DNA of 16,290 nt from Nitrospira sp. (GCA_016873595.1 VGWZ01000015.1:1-16290); one strand, 5' to 3'. Shown: positions 6,635-14,949, numbered from the stretch's first letter. Made by a program: numbers and translations. Notes: generated by a model not told the origin, from the sequence alone.

Positions 6635-7519
6635 CTATACATTAATTTTTAAACTTTTCACGACTTCAATCAGATACTCTTTAAATTGATCGGAAACTTG
6701 AGGATTTTTTAAGGCAATGTTAACCGTTGCCTTAAGGTAACCAACTTTATCACCTGCATCATATCTGGTTCCTTTGAATAGATATCCGTATATAGGGCGT
6801 TTTTTCAATAAACTGCAAAGAGCATCTGTGAGTTGTATCTCACCACCTCTTCCAGGGCCGATACCTTCAAGAATGTCGAAGATATCAGGTGTAAGAATAT
6901 ACCTGCCGATTATTGCCATGTCAGATGGTGCATCTGATGATTTAGGTTTTTCTACAAGTTTATTAATCCTGTACACACCATCTCTTTCTCTTATCCCATC
7001 AATCACTCCGTATTTATGAATCTCTGACATGGGGACTTGCTGAAGGGCAAGTACAGGAGCGTTCAACTCCCTATGGAGTTTGATCATATCCTTCAGTAAG
7101 GTATCATCAGGGTCAATAATATCGTCACTCAGGAGAACGGCAAAAGGTTCATCTTTTACAAAGGGCTTCGCACAATAAATTGCGTGACCAAGTCCAAGGG
7201 CTGCCCTCTGCCTGATATAGGCAAAGTTTATGTGGTTTAATCGGCTGATCTCTTCGAGAAGTCTCTTTTTCCCGGCCTTTTTCAGGCTCTCTTCAAGTTC
7301 GAATGCGGAGTCAAAGTGATCTTCTATGGAGCGTTTGTATTTTCCTGTAATAATGATAAACTCCTCTATTCCACATGCAGTTGCTTCTTCAATAGCATAC
7401 TGGATCATCGGTTTGTCAACGATAGGCAACATCTCTTTTGGTGATGCCTTTGTCGCAGGGAGAAACCTTGTCCCAAGTCCTGCAGCAGGAAATATAGCTT
7501 TTTTCACTTTCTTTTCCAT
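6635..7519 (-). CDS. galU: UTP-glucose-1-phosphate uridylyltransferase
   Basis: Makes UDP-glucose from UTP and glucose 1-phosphate, the glucosyl donor for envelope polysaccharides and glycogen-like polymers. The 294-residue length fits bacterial GalU. The nucleotidyltransferase signature AAGLGTRFLPATKASPKEMLP (12-32) is complete, with K28 in the nucleotide loop. RQRAALGLGHA (103-113), the metal-binding LLSDDIID (129-136), VEKPKS (189-194), GEIQLTD (226-232) and GTRYDAGDK (250-258) follow in order and separate it from the dTDP-glucose enzyme RmlA. The ATG at 7519 has only a short AGGG upstream. It is the first gene of the galU-lon-thiL-DUF2062 unit and has its own promoter in the 96-base gap after the polyamine operon. 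Confidence 0.96.
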   Translation of the reverse strand: MEKKVKKAIFPAAGLGTRFLPATKASPKEMLPIVDKPMIQYAIEEATACGIEEFIIITGKYKRSIEDHFDSAFELEESLKKAGKKRLLEEISRLNHINFAYIRQRAALGLGHAIYCAKPFVKDEPFAVLLSDDIIDPDDTLLKDMIKLHRELNAPVLALQQVPMSEIHKYGVIDGIRERDGVYRINKLVEKPKSSDAPSDMAIIGRYILTPDIFDILEGIGPGRGGEIQLTDALCSLLKKRPIYGYLFKGTRYDAGDKVGYLKATVNIALKNPQVSDQFKEYLIEVVKSLKINV

Positions 7520-7557
7520 TGTGCCCTGTAGACTATCAAATAAAATAAAATCTTATT

Positions 7558-7566
7558 ATTATACCA
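7558..7566 (-). promoter_or_regulatory. Extended -10 promoter for galU-lon operon
   Basis: The minus strand reads TGGTATAAT at 7566-7558, a perfect -10 hexamer with the TGn extension. No good -35 is present, which is usual for this promoter type. Transcription would begin near 7550, about 30 bases before galU. Confidence 0.6.
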
Positions 7567-7615
7567 TATAAAAATATCAGATGAATGAATTAACAAAATA
7601 ATATCAAAAAGTAAT

Positions 7616-8491
7616 TTAACCGGTGAGAAAGAGCTTTCTCAGGTATTTGGGTATACAGAATAATCTTGTGTGTGTTTCATGATCATAATAGAACAGGTTT
7701 TTGAGCCTTCTTTCTTTTAATCTGCTTTTGATCGTTATAGAAGGCATCTTTTTTATACTGTACTTTAATGAACCAGATGTGAATGCCCATAAAGAACCAA
7801 AGCTCGGGATATATTCATAATAGAATTCAGCTACAGGGAAAATTTCAACGAGTGTTTTCAATATGTCGGAAGAAAGGCTCTTATCAGGAAAATGTTGAAC
7901 TTCTGTTGCGTGAGTGACAAAGATTCCATCGGGTTTCAGTGTTCTTTTTATGTCAGAATAAAATTCTCTTGTAAAGAGGAGCTGAGCAGGACCTTTTTCA
8001 ACAGGGTCACTGATATCAGCAATGATGACATCAAACTTCGATTTTGACTTTTTGATGTATTCAATTGCGTTAGCGAAAATTAAGGTGACTTTTTCATCAT
8101 TGAAGGAATCCCCGTGCCAATTCTCAAGGTGATTTCTGCATGTAGTTACAAATTCTTCATCAATATCTACCATCACAACCTTTTTAACGGTTGGATGTTT
8201 GAGGACTTCTCGTAATGTTGCACCTTCACCTCCGCCAAGTATCAAAATGTTCTTGGGCTCAGGGTGCGCAATCATAGTGGGATGTACAAGTGCTTCATGA
8301 TAAATGAATTCATCAAATTCGGAAGATTGAATTTTGTTATCCAGAATGACAACACGGCCGAAGTTATACGTGTCAATAAGCTTTATATTCTGATATTTTG
8401 TCCTCGTTGATAACAGATGCTTTTTGATTTTATGGTATATCCATCTGTATTTACTGTCTCTGTCAATGAACCAATTACTCCCGATTTTCAT
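7616..8491 (-). CDS. ACL5-like aminopropyltransferase (probable thermospermine synthase)
   Basis: A second spermidine-synthase-fold enzyme that transfers an aminopropyl group from decarboxylated SAM to a polyamine. The Rossmann glycine loop is GGGEGATLREVLKH (86-99), where SpeE proteins have GGGDGG. The stretches KIQSSEFDEFIYHEALVHP (53-71), KVVMVDIDEEFV (104-115), ADISDPVEKGP (158-168) with LFTREFY, and the later YIPSFGSLWAF match from memory the plant ACL5 thermospermine synthase more closely than SpeE. I infer that it extends spermidine, most likely to thermospermine, though spermine or another product is possible. It lies 43 bases after speE and ends the polyamine operon. The ATG at 8491 has no strong ribosome binding site. 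The aminopropyltransferase family is certain; the product is not. Confidence 0.75.
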   Translation of the reverse strand: MKIGSNWFIDRDSKYRWIYHKIKKHLLSTRTKYQNIKLIDTYNFGRVVILDNKIQSSEFDEFIYHEALVHPTMIAHPEPKNILILGGGEGATLREVLKHPTVKKVVMVDIDEEFVTTCRNHLENWHGDSFNDEKVTLIFANAIEYIKKSKSKFDVIIADISDPVEKGPAQLLFTREFYSDIKRTLKPDGIFVTHATEVQHFPDKSLSSDILKTLVEIFPVAEFYYEYIPSFGSLWAFTSGSLKYSIKKMPSITIKSRLKERRLKNLFYYDHETHTRLFCIPKYLRKLFLTG

Positions 8492-8534
8492 AACTTAGCT
8501 TTAAACTCCTCTCATGAGCCGTAATGATAATTAC

Positions 8535-9374
8535 TTACCATTTCAGAGTTTTGTTTAAAAGTTTTTCATATAAGCGTTCAGGTACAAAACTCTGTAAATG
8601 TATCTCGCTATCATAAAATTTGGTCTCAATCTCGGGAATTCTTCTGATTTCTCGACAACCGTATTTTTTTGATGCACATGAAAATGACCACCAGTTCCCT
8701 GGATAGGTTGCAATTGGAGCAGTATAGAGGTCAACTACCGGAAAGACCTTCTTCAGTGTTTCCTGAATTTCAATAACCATATCCATATGAAAGTGAAATG
8801 ACTCTGAGTGTGTCACAAACATGCCTTCGTCTGTCAGGCAATCTCTTAAGGTAGTAAAAAAATCCGTTGTGTAAAGACTTCTTGCAAAACCAATAATGTC
8901 TGTAGAGTCCACTATTACGGCATCTATATCTGCAGATTTCTTCTTCAGTATAAACTCAGCCCCATCCATGATCTTTATCTCTACACGCGGATCATCGATA
9001 CCGTATGATACAGTCGGGAAAAACTTTTTTGATACATTGATTACCTCTTCATCTATTTCTACAAAGTATATCTTCTCAACATTCTTGTGCTTTAAGACTT
9101 CTCTCACTGTTCCTCCGTCTCCACCACCAATGACAATAACTTTTTTAGGATGAGGATGGGCATGCATTATGACATGGGTAAGCATTTCATGGTAAAAAAA
9201 CTCATCCCTCTCAGTTAACTGGACGACATCATCAAGGATGAGCATTTTCCCAAAGTGTGGATTCTTTATCACTATGATTTCTTGAAACTTACTCTTCTCC
9301 TTATAAAGGATCTCCTCGACATCATAAGAATATTCGACTGGTGCATATGGTGCTTTTTCAAAAAATTTGATCAT
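8535..9374 (-). CDS. speE: Spermidine synthase (polyamine aminopropyltransferase)
   Basis: Transfers the aminopropyl group of decarboxylated SAM to putrescine, giving spermidine and methylthioadenosine. At 279 residues it has the usual size. An N-terminal beta domain (about 1-60) is followed by RDEFFYHEMLTHV (56-68), the SAM-binding GGGDGGTVREVLKH (83-96), FVEIDEEV (104-111), the MDGAEF block with D137, and the VDSTD motif (155-159). ATYPGNWWSF near residue 220 is a typical SpeE substrate-side segment. After VDSTD the usual DP is replaced by DI and the GP that follows is absent, a mild departure. The ATG overlaps the stop of the decarboxylase gene as ATGA, so the two are translationally coupled and the substrate is probably supplied by that enzyme. 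Confidence 0.92.
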   Translation of the reverse strand: MIKFFEKAPYAPVEYSYDVEEILYKEKSKFQEIIVIKNPHFGKMLILDDVVQLTERDEFFYHEMLTHVIMHAHPHPKKVIVIGGGDGGTVREVLKHKNVEKIYFVEIDEEVINVSKKFFPTVSYGIDDPRVEIKIMDGAEFILKKKSADIDAVIVDSTDIIGFARSLYTTDFFTTLRDCLTDEGMFVTHSESFHFHMDMVIEIQETLKKVFPVVDLYTAPIATYPGNWWSFSCASKKYGCREIRRIPEIETKFYDSEIHLQSFVPERLYEKLLNKTLKW

Positions 9375-10552
9375 CGTTTTCCCTTTCTCTGTATAAGAAT
9401 TGTTTTTGGTATTGAAAAACCGTTAAATTCCGATGCATAGGATACTGTGTACGCACCGCTGGATAATATGAGAATCAGATTACCTGTATCAGGTTCAGGG
9501 AGTGTGACATTTTTGTCTATTACATCAAAGCTGTCACAACTTGGTCCAGCGATTGTATATCTTTTTTTATATTTTGTGTGCTTATAACTCTCAACAATAT
9601 AGCTGTATTTTATTCCTCCAACGCTTTCCATCAATCCATTAAAGACACCTATATCAATGTAAAGCCACTCTTCATCAGACCTCTGTGCCTTACCGATTAC
9701 TGTTGCTACAAAAATGCCTGCTTCTCCGACAACGGCTCTGCCAGGTTCAATGTGTATCTCTATATTCTTGGGAAATTTATCATAAATGAGATTATTTACA
9801 TTTTTCTCTATCGTTTCAATACTTACCACGTTCTTCGTATATTTTATGGGATAACCACCACCGATATTTAAAAGGGTTAACTTTATTTTATTTCTTTCAG
9901 CTAACTCCCAGAGAGCCTTTGCCTTATCAAGTGCAATATTCCAGTTATATACATTTGTGCACTGAGATCCAACGTGAAAGGTAATGCCTACTGGATTAAG
10001 TCCCTTGTCTTTCGCATAAGTCAGAAGTGTTGCAGCTTCATCAAGTTCAACACCAAATTTTTTGCTCAGTGGCCACTCGCTGCCTTCATTCGGGACCGAA
10101 AGTCTCACGTAGACATTGCAGTGCGGTACTACCTTTGTGAGCTTGTCTACCTCATCAGCAGAATCATAGGAAAAAAAATGTATACCATACTTCGCAGCCA
10201 TTTTTAAAAATTTTAGAGATTTTACAGGATTACTTGATATGATCCTTTCTGGTTCTACCCCTAACGACGAAAGTATTTCCAGTTCTCCTTCAGATGATAT
10301 TTCAAAGCCCAGGTTGAGTTCATTGAGGAATTTAAGTATCTCAATGTCTGGATTTGCCTTAACTGCATAGAATATTTTTGAGTTTCTGATGTGCCGGCCA
10401 ATCATTGATACCTTTTCTTTGATCATTTCGCTGTCTATGAGAAGAAAGGGTGTTTCGATGACTTCTTTATCGAGGTATTTTAATACCTTAAACAATGTCG
10501 ATTCTGGAATGATACTCGCATGGAATTTTTCTACTTTAAAGGTTCTCAGCAT
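9371..10552 (-). CDS. Ornithine-decarboxylase-like PLP enzyme (alanine racemase fold)
   Basis: A 393-residue fold-type III PLP decarboxylase, most likely making putrescine from ornithine for the spermidine synthase encoded next to it. The PLP lysine is K65 in YAVKANP. H193 in FHVGSQ, the phosphate-binding GGGYP (231-235) and EPGR (269-272), C339-D340 in GPSCDSFD and Y368 in SGAYT correspond to the catalytic residues of eukaryotic ornithine decarboxylase. Diaminopimelate decarboxylase has Cys-Glu at the C339-D340 position, which argues against LysA. Lysine decarboxylation or dual specificity remains possible. The ATG at 10552 follows GGAG by 5 bases. It begins the polyamine operon after an AT-rich gap of 87 bases in which I see no convincing promoter or terminator. 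Confidence 0.85.
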   Translation of the reverse strand: MLRTFKVEKFHASIIPESTLFKVLKYLDKEVIETPFLLIDSEMIKEKVSMIGRHIRNSKIFYAVKANPDIEILKFLNELNLGFEISSEGELEILSSLGVEPERIISSNPVKSLKFLKMAAKYGIHFFSYDSADEVDKLTKVVPHCNVYVRLSVPNEGSEWPLSKKFGVELDEAATLLTYAKDKGLNPVGITFHVGSQCTNVYNWNIALDKAKALWELAERNKIKLTLLNIGGGYPIKYTKNVVSIETIEKNVNNLIYDKFPKNIEIHIEPGRAVVGEAGIFVATVIGKAQRSDEEWLYIDIGVFNGLMESVGGIKYSYIVESYKHTKYKKRYTIAGPSCDSFDVIDKNVTLPEPDTGNLILILSSGAYTVSYASEFNGFSIPKTILIQRKGKR

Positions 10553-10639
10553 TATGGCTCCATTTTATCTTGATAATGTGATGTAAATTTATATTTAAAG
10601 TTATTTAGATAAAATTTGCAACAGATTTTTAGAGTCTTT

Positions 10640-11317
10640 TTAGTGTGCTCTTCTCGACTGGAGGATGTTCTTAGCAGTGGTCCGTACAGCATCTGAAATG
10701 TTTATATTTTTTTCAAGAACTGCAAGATCTCTTGTTTTCAGTTCATTCACAAACGTAACCGCAATGCCCGGTGAAGTTTTCGGATTTGTCACGAGTGCAA
10801 GAACTATTGGATATTTTTTCATCCATTCCCTCTTTTTTGATATTTTCCTCAATGCTTCTTCCGGTATCGAGCGCGACTTAGCCATTATTTCTATCTCAGT
10901 CTCTGTGAGTTTGGGGTTATCGAGGAGAGTTAACAGTACCTCTTTATTCGGATCCTTTATCAGAACCGACCTGATTTCCCTACCGCCCATCCGCGCAAGA
11001 TGCCTCTTCTCTATGACACCTAATCTCTGAATCCTTTGGAAAATGTTCTCTGCACGCATCTCGGGCGTTTTCCTGACCCTTGCAACTTCTGATGGGATCT
11101 TTACAGGGGCACTAAGAACTTTTACAATCTGCTGTCTTACCTCATCAGGTGTATCAGGGTTTTCAATGAGAATTCTGAGTATTTCAGGCCTATGAGTGTT
11201 TGCCTTTGCTATGTCAGCGAATATAGAAGGTTCAGATGTATCTTCAATGAGTATTTCTATTACTTCTCGGGATGCAAGTGAAAGATCTAATTCAAGGAGA
11301 AGTTTAGTCTCTTCCAT
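10640..11317 (-). CDS. Conserved helical-repeat protein of unknown function
   Basis: A 225-residue soluble protein without signal peptide or membrane segment. It has repeats built from short helices separated by Asn-Pro or Asp-Pro turns, such as IENPDTPDEVRQQI, IKDPNKEVLLTLLDNPKLTETEI and LVTNPKTSPGIAVTFV, which resemble HEAT or leucine-rich-variant solenoids. A basic, conserved-looking core reads RKISKKREWMKKY (about 156-168). I believe similar proteins occur in deltaproteobacteria and relatives, but I know of no tested function. The ATG at 11317 has AAGGA 5 bases upstream and overlaps tlyA by 14 bases, so it belongs to the ispA-dxs-tlyA operon. A protein or RNA binding scaffold is the most one can infer. 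Confidence 0.75.
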   Translation of the reverse strand: MEETKLLLELDLSLASREVIEILIEDTSEPSIFADIAKANTHRPEILRILIENPDTPDEVRQQIVKVLSAPVKIPSEVARVRKTPEMRAENIFQRIQRLGVIEKRHLARMGGREIRSVLIKDPNKEVLLTLLDNPKLTETEIEIMAKSRSIPEEALRKISKKREWMKKYPIVLALVTNPKTSPGIAVTFVNELKTRDLAVLEKNINISDAVRTTAKNILQSRRAH

Positions 11318-12095
11318 ACGGTTCCTTCTTCATATATAAAAAATATTCTCTATTGCCTTTCTGCCCAGAAATGGGTGATTGAAATATGCCTATGGTCCTA
11401 AGGCTGAGTTTCTCTAAATCTTTTCGTACATCTTCCACAGCCTTTAGCCTTTTTTCATCTTCTCTCACGATGCCTCCTTTTCCTACCTCACCTTTTCCAA
11501 CCTCAAACTGTGGCTTGACAAGCGCGAGCACCGTACCTTCTTCTTTAAGAAACTGCACTACTACAGGAATCACCTTTATCAATGATATAAATGAAACATC
11601 TACTGTAGCCATATCTATAGTGCTCTTTATGAGTTCTTCAAACGCTTGGCCACTGAATTTTGAACCTTCACCCCAGACTATAGTATCAAGGTGTCGTACA
11701 TTTGTTCTTTCCATCACTATGACCCTCGGGTCTTTTCTAAGAGACCATGCGAGCTGTCCGTAACCCACATCTATACAATAGACCTTTTTTGCACCGTTCT
11801 TCAACAAACAATCTGTGAAACCACCTGTTGATGAACCAACATCTATAATAACCTTATTGGTTACATTAATGTGAAAAAATATTCTTGCTGCCTCAAGTTT
11901 GAGTCCTCCTCTGCTCACATAAGGCAGGGCTACTTCTTTGAGTAGAATGTCTGACGCGTGGTTCACAGAGGTGCCTGCTTTGGTTACTTTTTGGCCATCA
12001 ACAAATACTTTTCCTTCCATGATGAGGGCCTTTGCAATTTCCCTGCTCTTTACAAGCCCTCTGCCAACAAGAATTTTATCTAATCTCTCTTTCAA
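11304..12095 (-). CDS. tlyA: TlyA-family rRNA 2'-O-methyltransferase
   Basis: Predicted to methylate ribose 2'-OH groups of rRNA cytidines with SAM; the older name is haemolysin A. The 263 residues contain an S4 RNA-binding domain (1-60: RLDKILVGRGLVKSREIAKALI) and then a FtsJ/RrmJ-like methyltransferase. Visible motifs are SRGGLKL with K66, the SAM loop IDVGSSTGGFTDCLL (84-98), ATVDVSFIS with D166, and LVKPQFEVGKGEVGKGG (192-208) with K194, giving the K-D-K catalytic set. The start is TTG at 12095, overlapping the dxs stop as TTGA and lacking a clear ribosome binding site, so translation is probably coupled to dxs. Its place behind ispA and dxs is common in bacteria. Confidence 0.92.
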   Translation of the reverse strand: MKERLDKILVGRGLVKSREIAKALIMEGKVFVDGQKVTKAGTSVNHASDILLKEVALPYVSRGGLKLEAARIFFHINVTNKVIIDVGSSTGGFTDCLLKNGAKKVYCIDVGYGQLAWSLRKDPRVIVMERTNVRHLDTIVWGEGSKFSGQAFEELIKSTIDMATVDVSFISLIKVIPVVVQFLKEEGTVLALVKPQFEVGKGEVGKGGIVREDEKRLKAVEDVRKDLEKLSLRTIGIFQSPISGQKGNREYFLYMKKEPYGRD

Positions 12096-13990
12096 TGGCT
12101 ATACGTTGGCTCTTTGAGGAATGAAAGCACAGCAAGATAAATCCCTTCTTCATCAAGCCCGTATTTTTTCCTTAATTCACTTTGTTGACCTATCTCAATG
12201 AATTCATCAGGTATGCCGAGCCGCCTTACCCGAACATCATGGATTGCCATGTCATTCAGGAGTTCAATAACTGCACTTCCAAAACCACCTTCGAGTGCAT
12301 TTTCTTCTACCGTGATTATCTTTTTAATTTTCGAAGTCATAGATAAGAGGAGATTACGGTCAAATGGCTTTACGAATCTTGCATTGACAACCATTGCACT
12401 GACCCCTTCATTTTCAAGTCGTTCTGCAGCGGATAGGGCAGGGGAAACAGTATTCCCTATTGCCAATATTGCTATGTCCTCCCCGTCTTTAAGAACATCA
12501 GACTCTCCGATAGTAAAGGTGACAGGTGATTCTCCGACGGATTCCTGATGATTTATGGCTGCAGAATGTATTTTCCCTCTTGGAAACCTTATGGCAGAAG
12601 GTCCACTATGTGTTAAAGCAAGCTCAAGCATAGCTCTGAGTTCAACGCCGTCCTTAGGTGCCATGACAACGATATTTGGTATATGTCTAAGATATGATAG
12701 GTCAAATAACCCGCTATGGGTAGGTCCGTCTTCACCTACTATGCCTGCCCTGTCAATGGCGAATACGACGTGGAGGTTCTGAAGGCAGACATCATGGACT
12801 ATCTCATCGTATGCCCTTTGAAGAAAGGTAGAGTATATTGCAACGACAGGTTTTAATCCCTGTGTTGCAAGCCCTGCTGCGAAAGTTACTGCATGTGGCT
12901 CTGCAATGCCCACATCGTAAAATCTATCAGGGTGTCTTTCTGCGAAATGGACAAGGCCAGTACCTTCTTTCATCGCTGCTGAGATAGCAATTATTTTATT
13001 ATCATGATCTGCAAGTTCTGTCAGGGTTTTACCAAAAACCTCACTGTAGGTGAGACTGTCTGCATTTATAGGGGTGCCTGTTTCGAGCTTGAAAGGACCG
13101 ATTCCATGAAACAGAGATGGGTTTTTCTCTGAAAATTCGAAGCCTTTACCTTTCGTTGTGATGATATGGATGAGTGTAGGTGATGATACTGTTTTTATTC
13201 TCTTCAATGTCTCAATTAAAAGCTCAATATTGTGGCCGTCTATAGGACCGAAGTAATTAAATCCGAGTTCCTCAAATATGATTCCTGGCAAGAAAATTCC
13301 CTTGAGCATCTCCTCTGTCTTCTGAGCTATCTTTGCAGCAGGTACCCCTAATTTTGGAATGCTTTCGAGAAAGGATTTGGTTTCTTTTTTAAATTTACGA
13401 TAGAATTCTCCTGTGAGTATCCTGTTGAGGTATGCAGAGAGGGCACCAACATTTTTGGAAATGGACATCTCATTGTCATTGAGAATGACAATGAGGTCTT
13501 TTTTAAGATGGCCCGCATTGTTTAACCCCTCAAACGCAAGTCCAGATGTCATTGCTCCATCGCCGATAACAGCGATAACTTTAAAATCCTCTTTGTTTTT
13601 ATCTCTCCCCTCGATTATTCCAAGGGCTGCTGAGATTGATGTAGAACTATGTCCGGTACCGAACGTATCATGCTCACTTTCCTGTCTCTTAGGAAAGCCA
13701 GAAATACCTTTATATTTTCTCAGGGTTGAAAACTTTTCGTATCTTCCGGTGAGAATTTTGTGGGAATAGGATTGATGACCAACATCCCATATTATTTTAT
13801 CGACTGGAGAATTGAATACATGGTGGAGAGCAATGGTTAATTCGATCACGCCAAGGTTTGAGGATAGATGACCACCATTTCGTGAGACCGTTTCAACTAT
13901 TGTCTCTCTTATTTTTTTTGCGAGTTCTTTGAGTTGTGATACAGAGAGATTTTTTAAATCTGACGGTGATTTGATCGATTCAAGATACAT
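12092..13990 (-). CDS. dxs: 1-deoxy-D-xylulose-5-phosphate synthase
   Basis: Thiamine-diphosphate enzyme joining pyruvate and glyceraldehyde 3-phosphate, the entry step of the MEP isoprenoid pathway and also a supplier for thiamine and pyridoxal. At about 632 residues it has full length. Seen in order are WDVGHQSYSHKILTGR (69-84), GTGHSSTSISAALG (112-125), the GDGAMTSG cofactor motif (144-151) with N174 about 28 residues on, the EDGPTHSGLFDL block of the pyrimidine domain, and a C-terminal transketolase domain. The TTG at 13993 lies 3 bases from AAGGAG, while the ATG at 13990 lies 6 bases from it, so I choose the latter. The ispA stop and this start share one base (TGATG), so flux from DXP to prenyl diphosphates is made from one message. 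Confidence 0.96.
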   Translation of the reverse strand: MYLESIKSPSDLKNLSVSQLKELAKKIRETIVETVSRNGGHLSSNLGVIELTIALHHVFNSPVDKIIWDVGHQSYSHKILTGRYEKFSTLRKYKGISGFPKRQESEHDTFGTGHSSTSISAALGIIEGRDKNKEDFKVIAVIGDGAMTSGLAFEGLNNAGHLKKDLIVILNDNEMSISKNVGALSAYLNRILTGEFYRKFKKETKSFLESIPKLGVPAAKIAQKTEEMLKGIFLPGIIFEELGFNYFGPIDGHNIELLIETLKRIKTVSSPTLIHIITTKGKGFEFSEKNPSLFHGIGPFKLETGTPINADSLTYSEVFGKTLTELADHDNKIIAISAAMKEGTGLVHFAERHPDRFYDVGIAEPHAVTFAAGLATQGLKPVVAIYSTFLQRAYDEIVHDVCLQNLHVVFAIDRAGIVGEDGPTHSGLFDLSYLRHIPNIVVMAPKDGVELRAMLELALTHSGPSAIRFPRGKIHSAAINHQESVGESPVTFTIGESDVLKDGEDIAILAIGNTVSPALSAAERLENEGVSAMVVNARFVKPFDRNLLLSMTSKIKKIITVEENALEGGFGSAVIELLNDMAIHDVRVRRLGIPDEFIEIGQQSELRKKYGLDEEGIYLAVLSFLKEPTYSH

Positions 13991-14949
13991 CAAACGCTCC
14001 TTTTTATGAGATAGCGGGCAATTTCTCTTAATGGTTCTGCTTCAGAAGAAAATACCTTAAGTACATCTATTGCGTTTGAGATTAAGTCTTCTGCTTTTTG
14101 TCGTGACTTTTCTGTGCCAAACAACGCGGGATAGGTCATCTTCTTCATCTTCTCATCTGAACCAGCCGGTTTACCGAGCTCCTCTGTATTGCCTTCAATA
14201 TTCAGTATATCATCAACAATCTGGAAGGCGAGTCCTATGTTTTCGCCGTATTTTGTCAAAGCCATTAAAGCATCTTCATCGCTGTTAGCAAGTATTGGCC
14301 CGATCCTGACAGATGCGGTGATAAGTGCAGCAGTTTTGTGAAGGTGGATGAAGGCAAGTGTATCTCTATCAGGCTTTGAGTTTTCTGAAAGTATGTCCTG
14401 AACCTGACCTGCAACCATGCCATGGGTACCTGCTGCCATAGAGACCTCACATATAACCCGCAAGATAGAGTGATGAGTGATGAGTGAAGAGTTTTTCAGT
14501 GATGATGCATGATGCATGATGCGTGATGCATCATTATCCTGTATCTTGAATCCTGTATCTTGAATCCTATCATTCGATAGCATAGAGAATGCCTCTGTAA
14601 GAAGCGCGTCACCTGCAAGTATTGCTATTGCTTCTCCAAAAACTTTGTGGCTTGTCGGTTTTCCTCGCCTCAGGTCATCATTGTCCATTGCAGGCAGGTC
14701 ATCGTGAATAAGGGAATATGTGTGTATAAGCTCAAGGGCAGCAGCATAGGGAATAATGTCATTGGCCCTTCCGCCACATGCCTCGTATGATGCAAGTGCA
14801 AGTATAGGGCGGATTCTCTTTCCACCTGCAAAAAGTGAATATTTCATTGCCTCATGAAGCAAACGGGGTTCAGAAGGGACATTGAAATAGGACTCTAGGT
14901 ATGAGTCAATTAATTCACGTTTTTCTTTTAGATAAATCTCGATATCCAT
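13990..14949 (-). CDS. ispA: Polyprenyl (farnesyl/geranylgeranyl) diphosphate synthase with repeat insert
   Basis: Condenses isopentenyl diphosphate with allylic diphosphates to C15 or C20 products. The all-helical trans-prenyltransferase motifs are present: GGKRIRP (42-48), the first Asp-rich motif HDDLPAMDNDDLRRGKP (82-98), the GMVAGQVQDI segment (177-186), and the second Asp-rich region QIVDDILNIEG (243-253) followed by GKPAGSDEK. The last Asp of the second motif is Asn. At 319 residues it is about 25-30 longer than typical, because residues 128-161 (RIQDTGFKIQ to LITHHS) are translated from tandem repeats and fill a helix junction between AFSMLS and ILRVICEVSMAAG. The flanking catalytic parts are intact, so it is probably functional. 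The ATG at 14949 has a weak ribosome binding site. It is first in ispA-dxs-tlyA. Confidence 0.92.
   Translation of the reverse strand: MDIEIYLKEKRELIDSYLESYFNVPSEPRLLHEAMKYSLFAGGKRIRPILALASYEACGGRANDIIPYAAALELIHTYSLIHDDLPAMDNDDLRRGKPTSHKVFGEAIAILAGDALLTEAFSMLSNDRIQDTGFKIQDNDASRIMHHASSLKNSSLITHHSILRVICEVSMAAGTHGMVAGQVQDILSENSKPDRDTLAFIHLHKTAALITASVRIGPILANSDEDALMALTKYGENIGLAFQIVDDILNIEGNTEELGKPAGSDEKMKKMTYPALFGTEKSRQKAEDLISNAIDVLKVFSSEAEPLREIARYLIKRSV
13997..14002 (-). promoter_or_regulatory. Ribosome binding site deciding the dxs start
   Basis: AAGGAG on the minus strand lies 6 bases before ATG 13990 but only 3 before TTG 13993, favouring the ATG. It sits within the last codons of ispA. Confidence 0.6.
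14468..14568. repeat. Cluster of three short tandem repeats inside ispA
   Basis: On the plus strand three different arrays adjoin. GAGTGAT/GAGTGAA is repeated three times with a 7-base period (14468-14488). GATGCAT, with one GATGCGT variant, is repeated four times with a 7-base period (14504-14531). TCCTGTATCTTGAA is repeated 2.3 times with a 14-base period (14537-14568). The whole 101-base block stays open in the ispA frame. Such arrays are typical of intergenic DNA in some bacteria, so their position inside an essential gene is unusual. Confidence 0.88.

Noticed and set aside
8535..9374. The first aminopropyltransferase as degenerate, because VDSTDI lacks the usual DP.
   Set aside because: The SAM-binding loop, D137, the YHEML segment and the TYPGNWWSF block are all intact, so the enzyme is probably active.
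10553..10639. A promoter for the polyamine operon in the AT-rich gap, starting from TTGCAA.
   Set aside because: No -10 box at 16-18 bases matches more than three of six positions; the better TATAAA is 22 bases away.
14204..14218. Asn in place of the last Asp in the second aspartate-rich motif of IspA (DDILN).
   Set aside because: From memory the same change occurs in other bacterial enzymes of this family, the first motif is intact, and the following GKPAGSDEK is kept. It is therefore not a sign of inactivation.
14468..14568. A CRISPR-like array in the repeated region of ispA.
   Set aside because: The units are 7 or 14 bases, directly joined with no unique spacers, and there are no cas genes.
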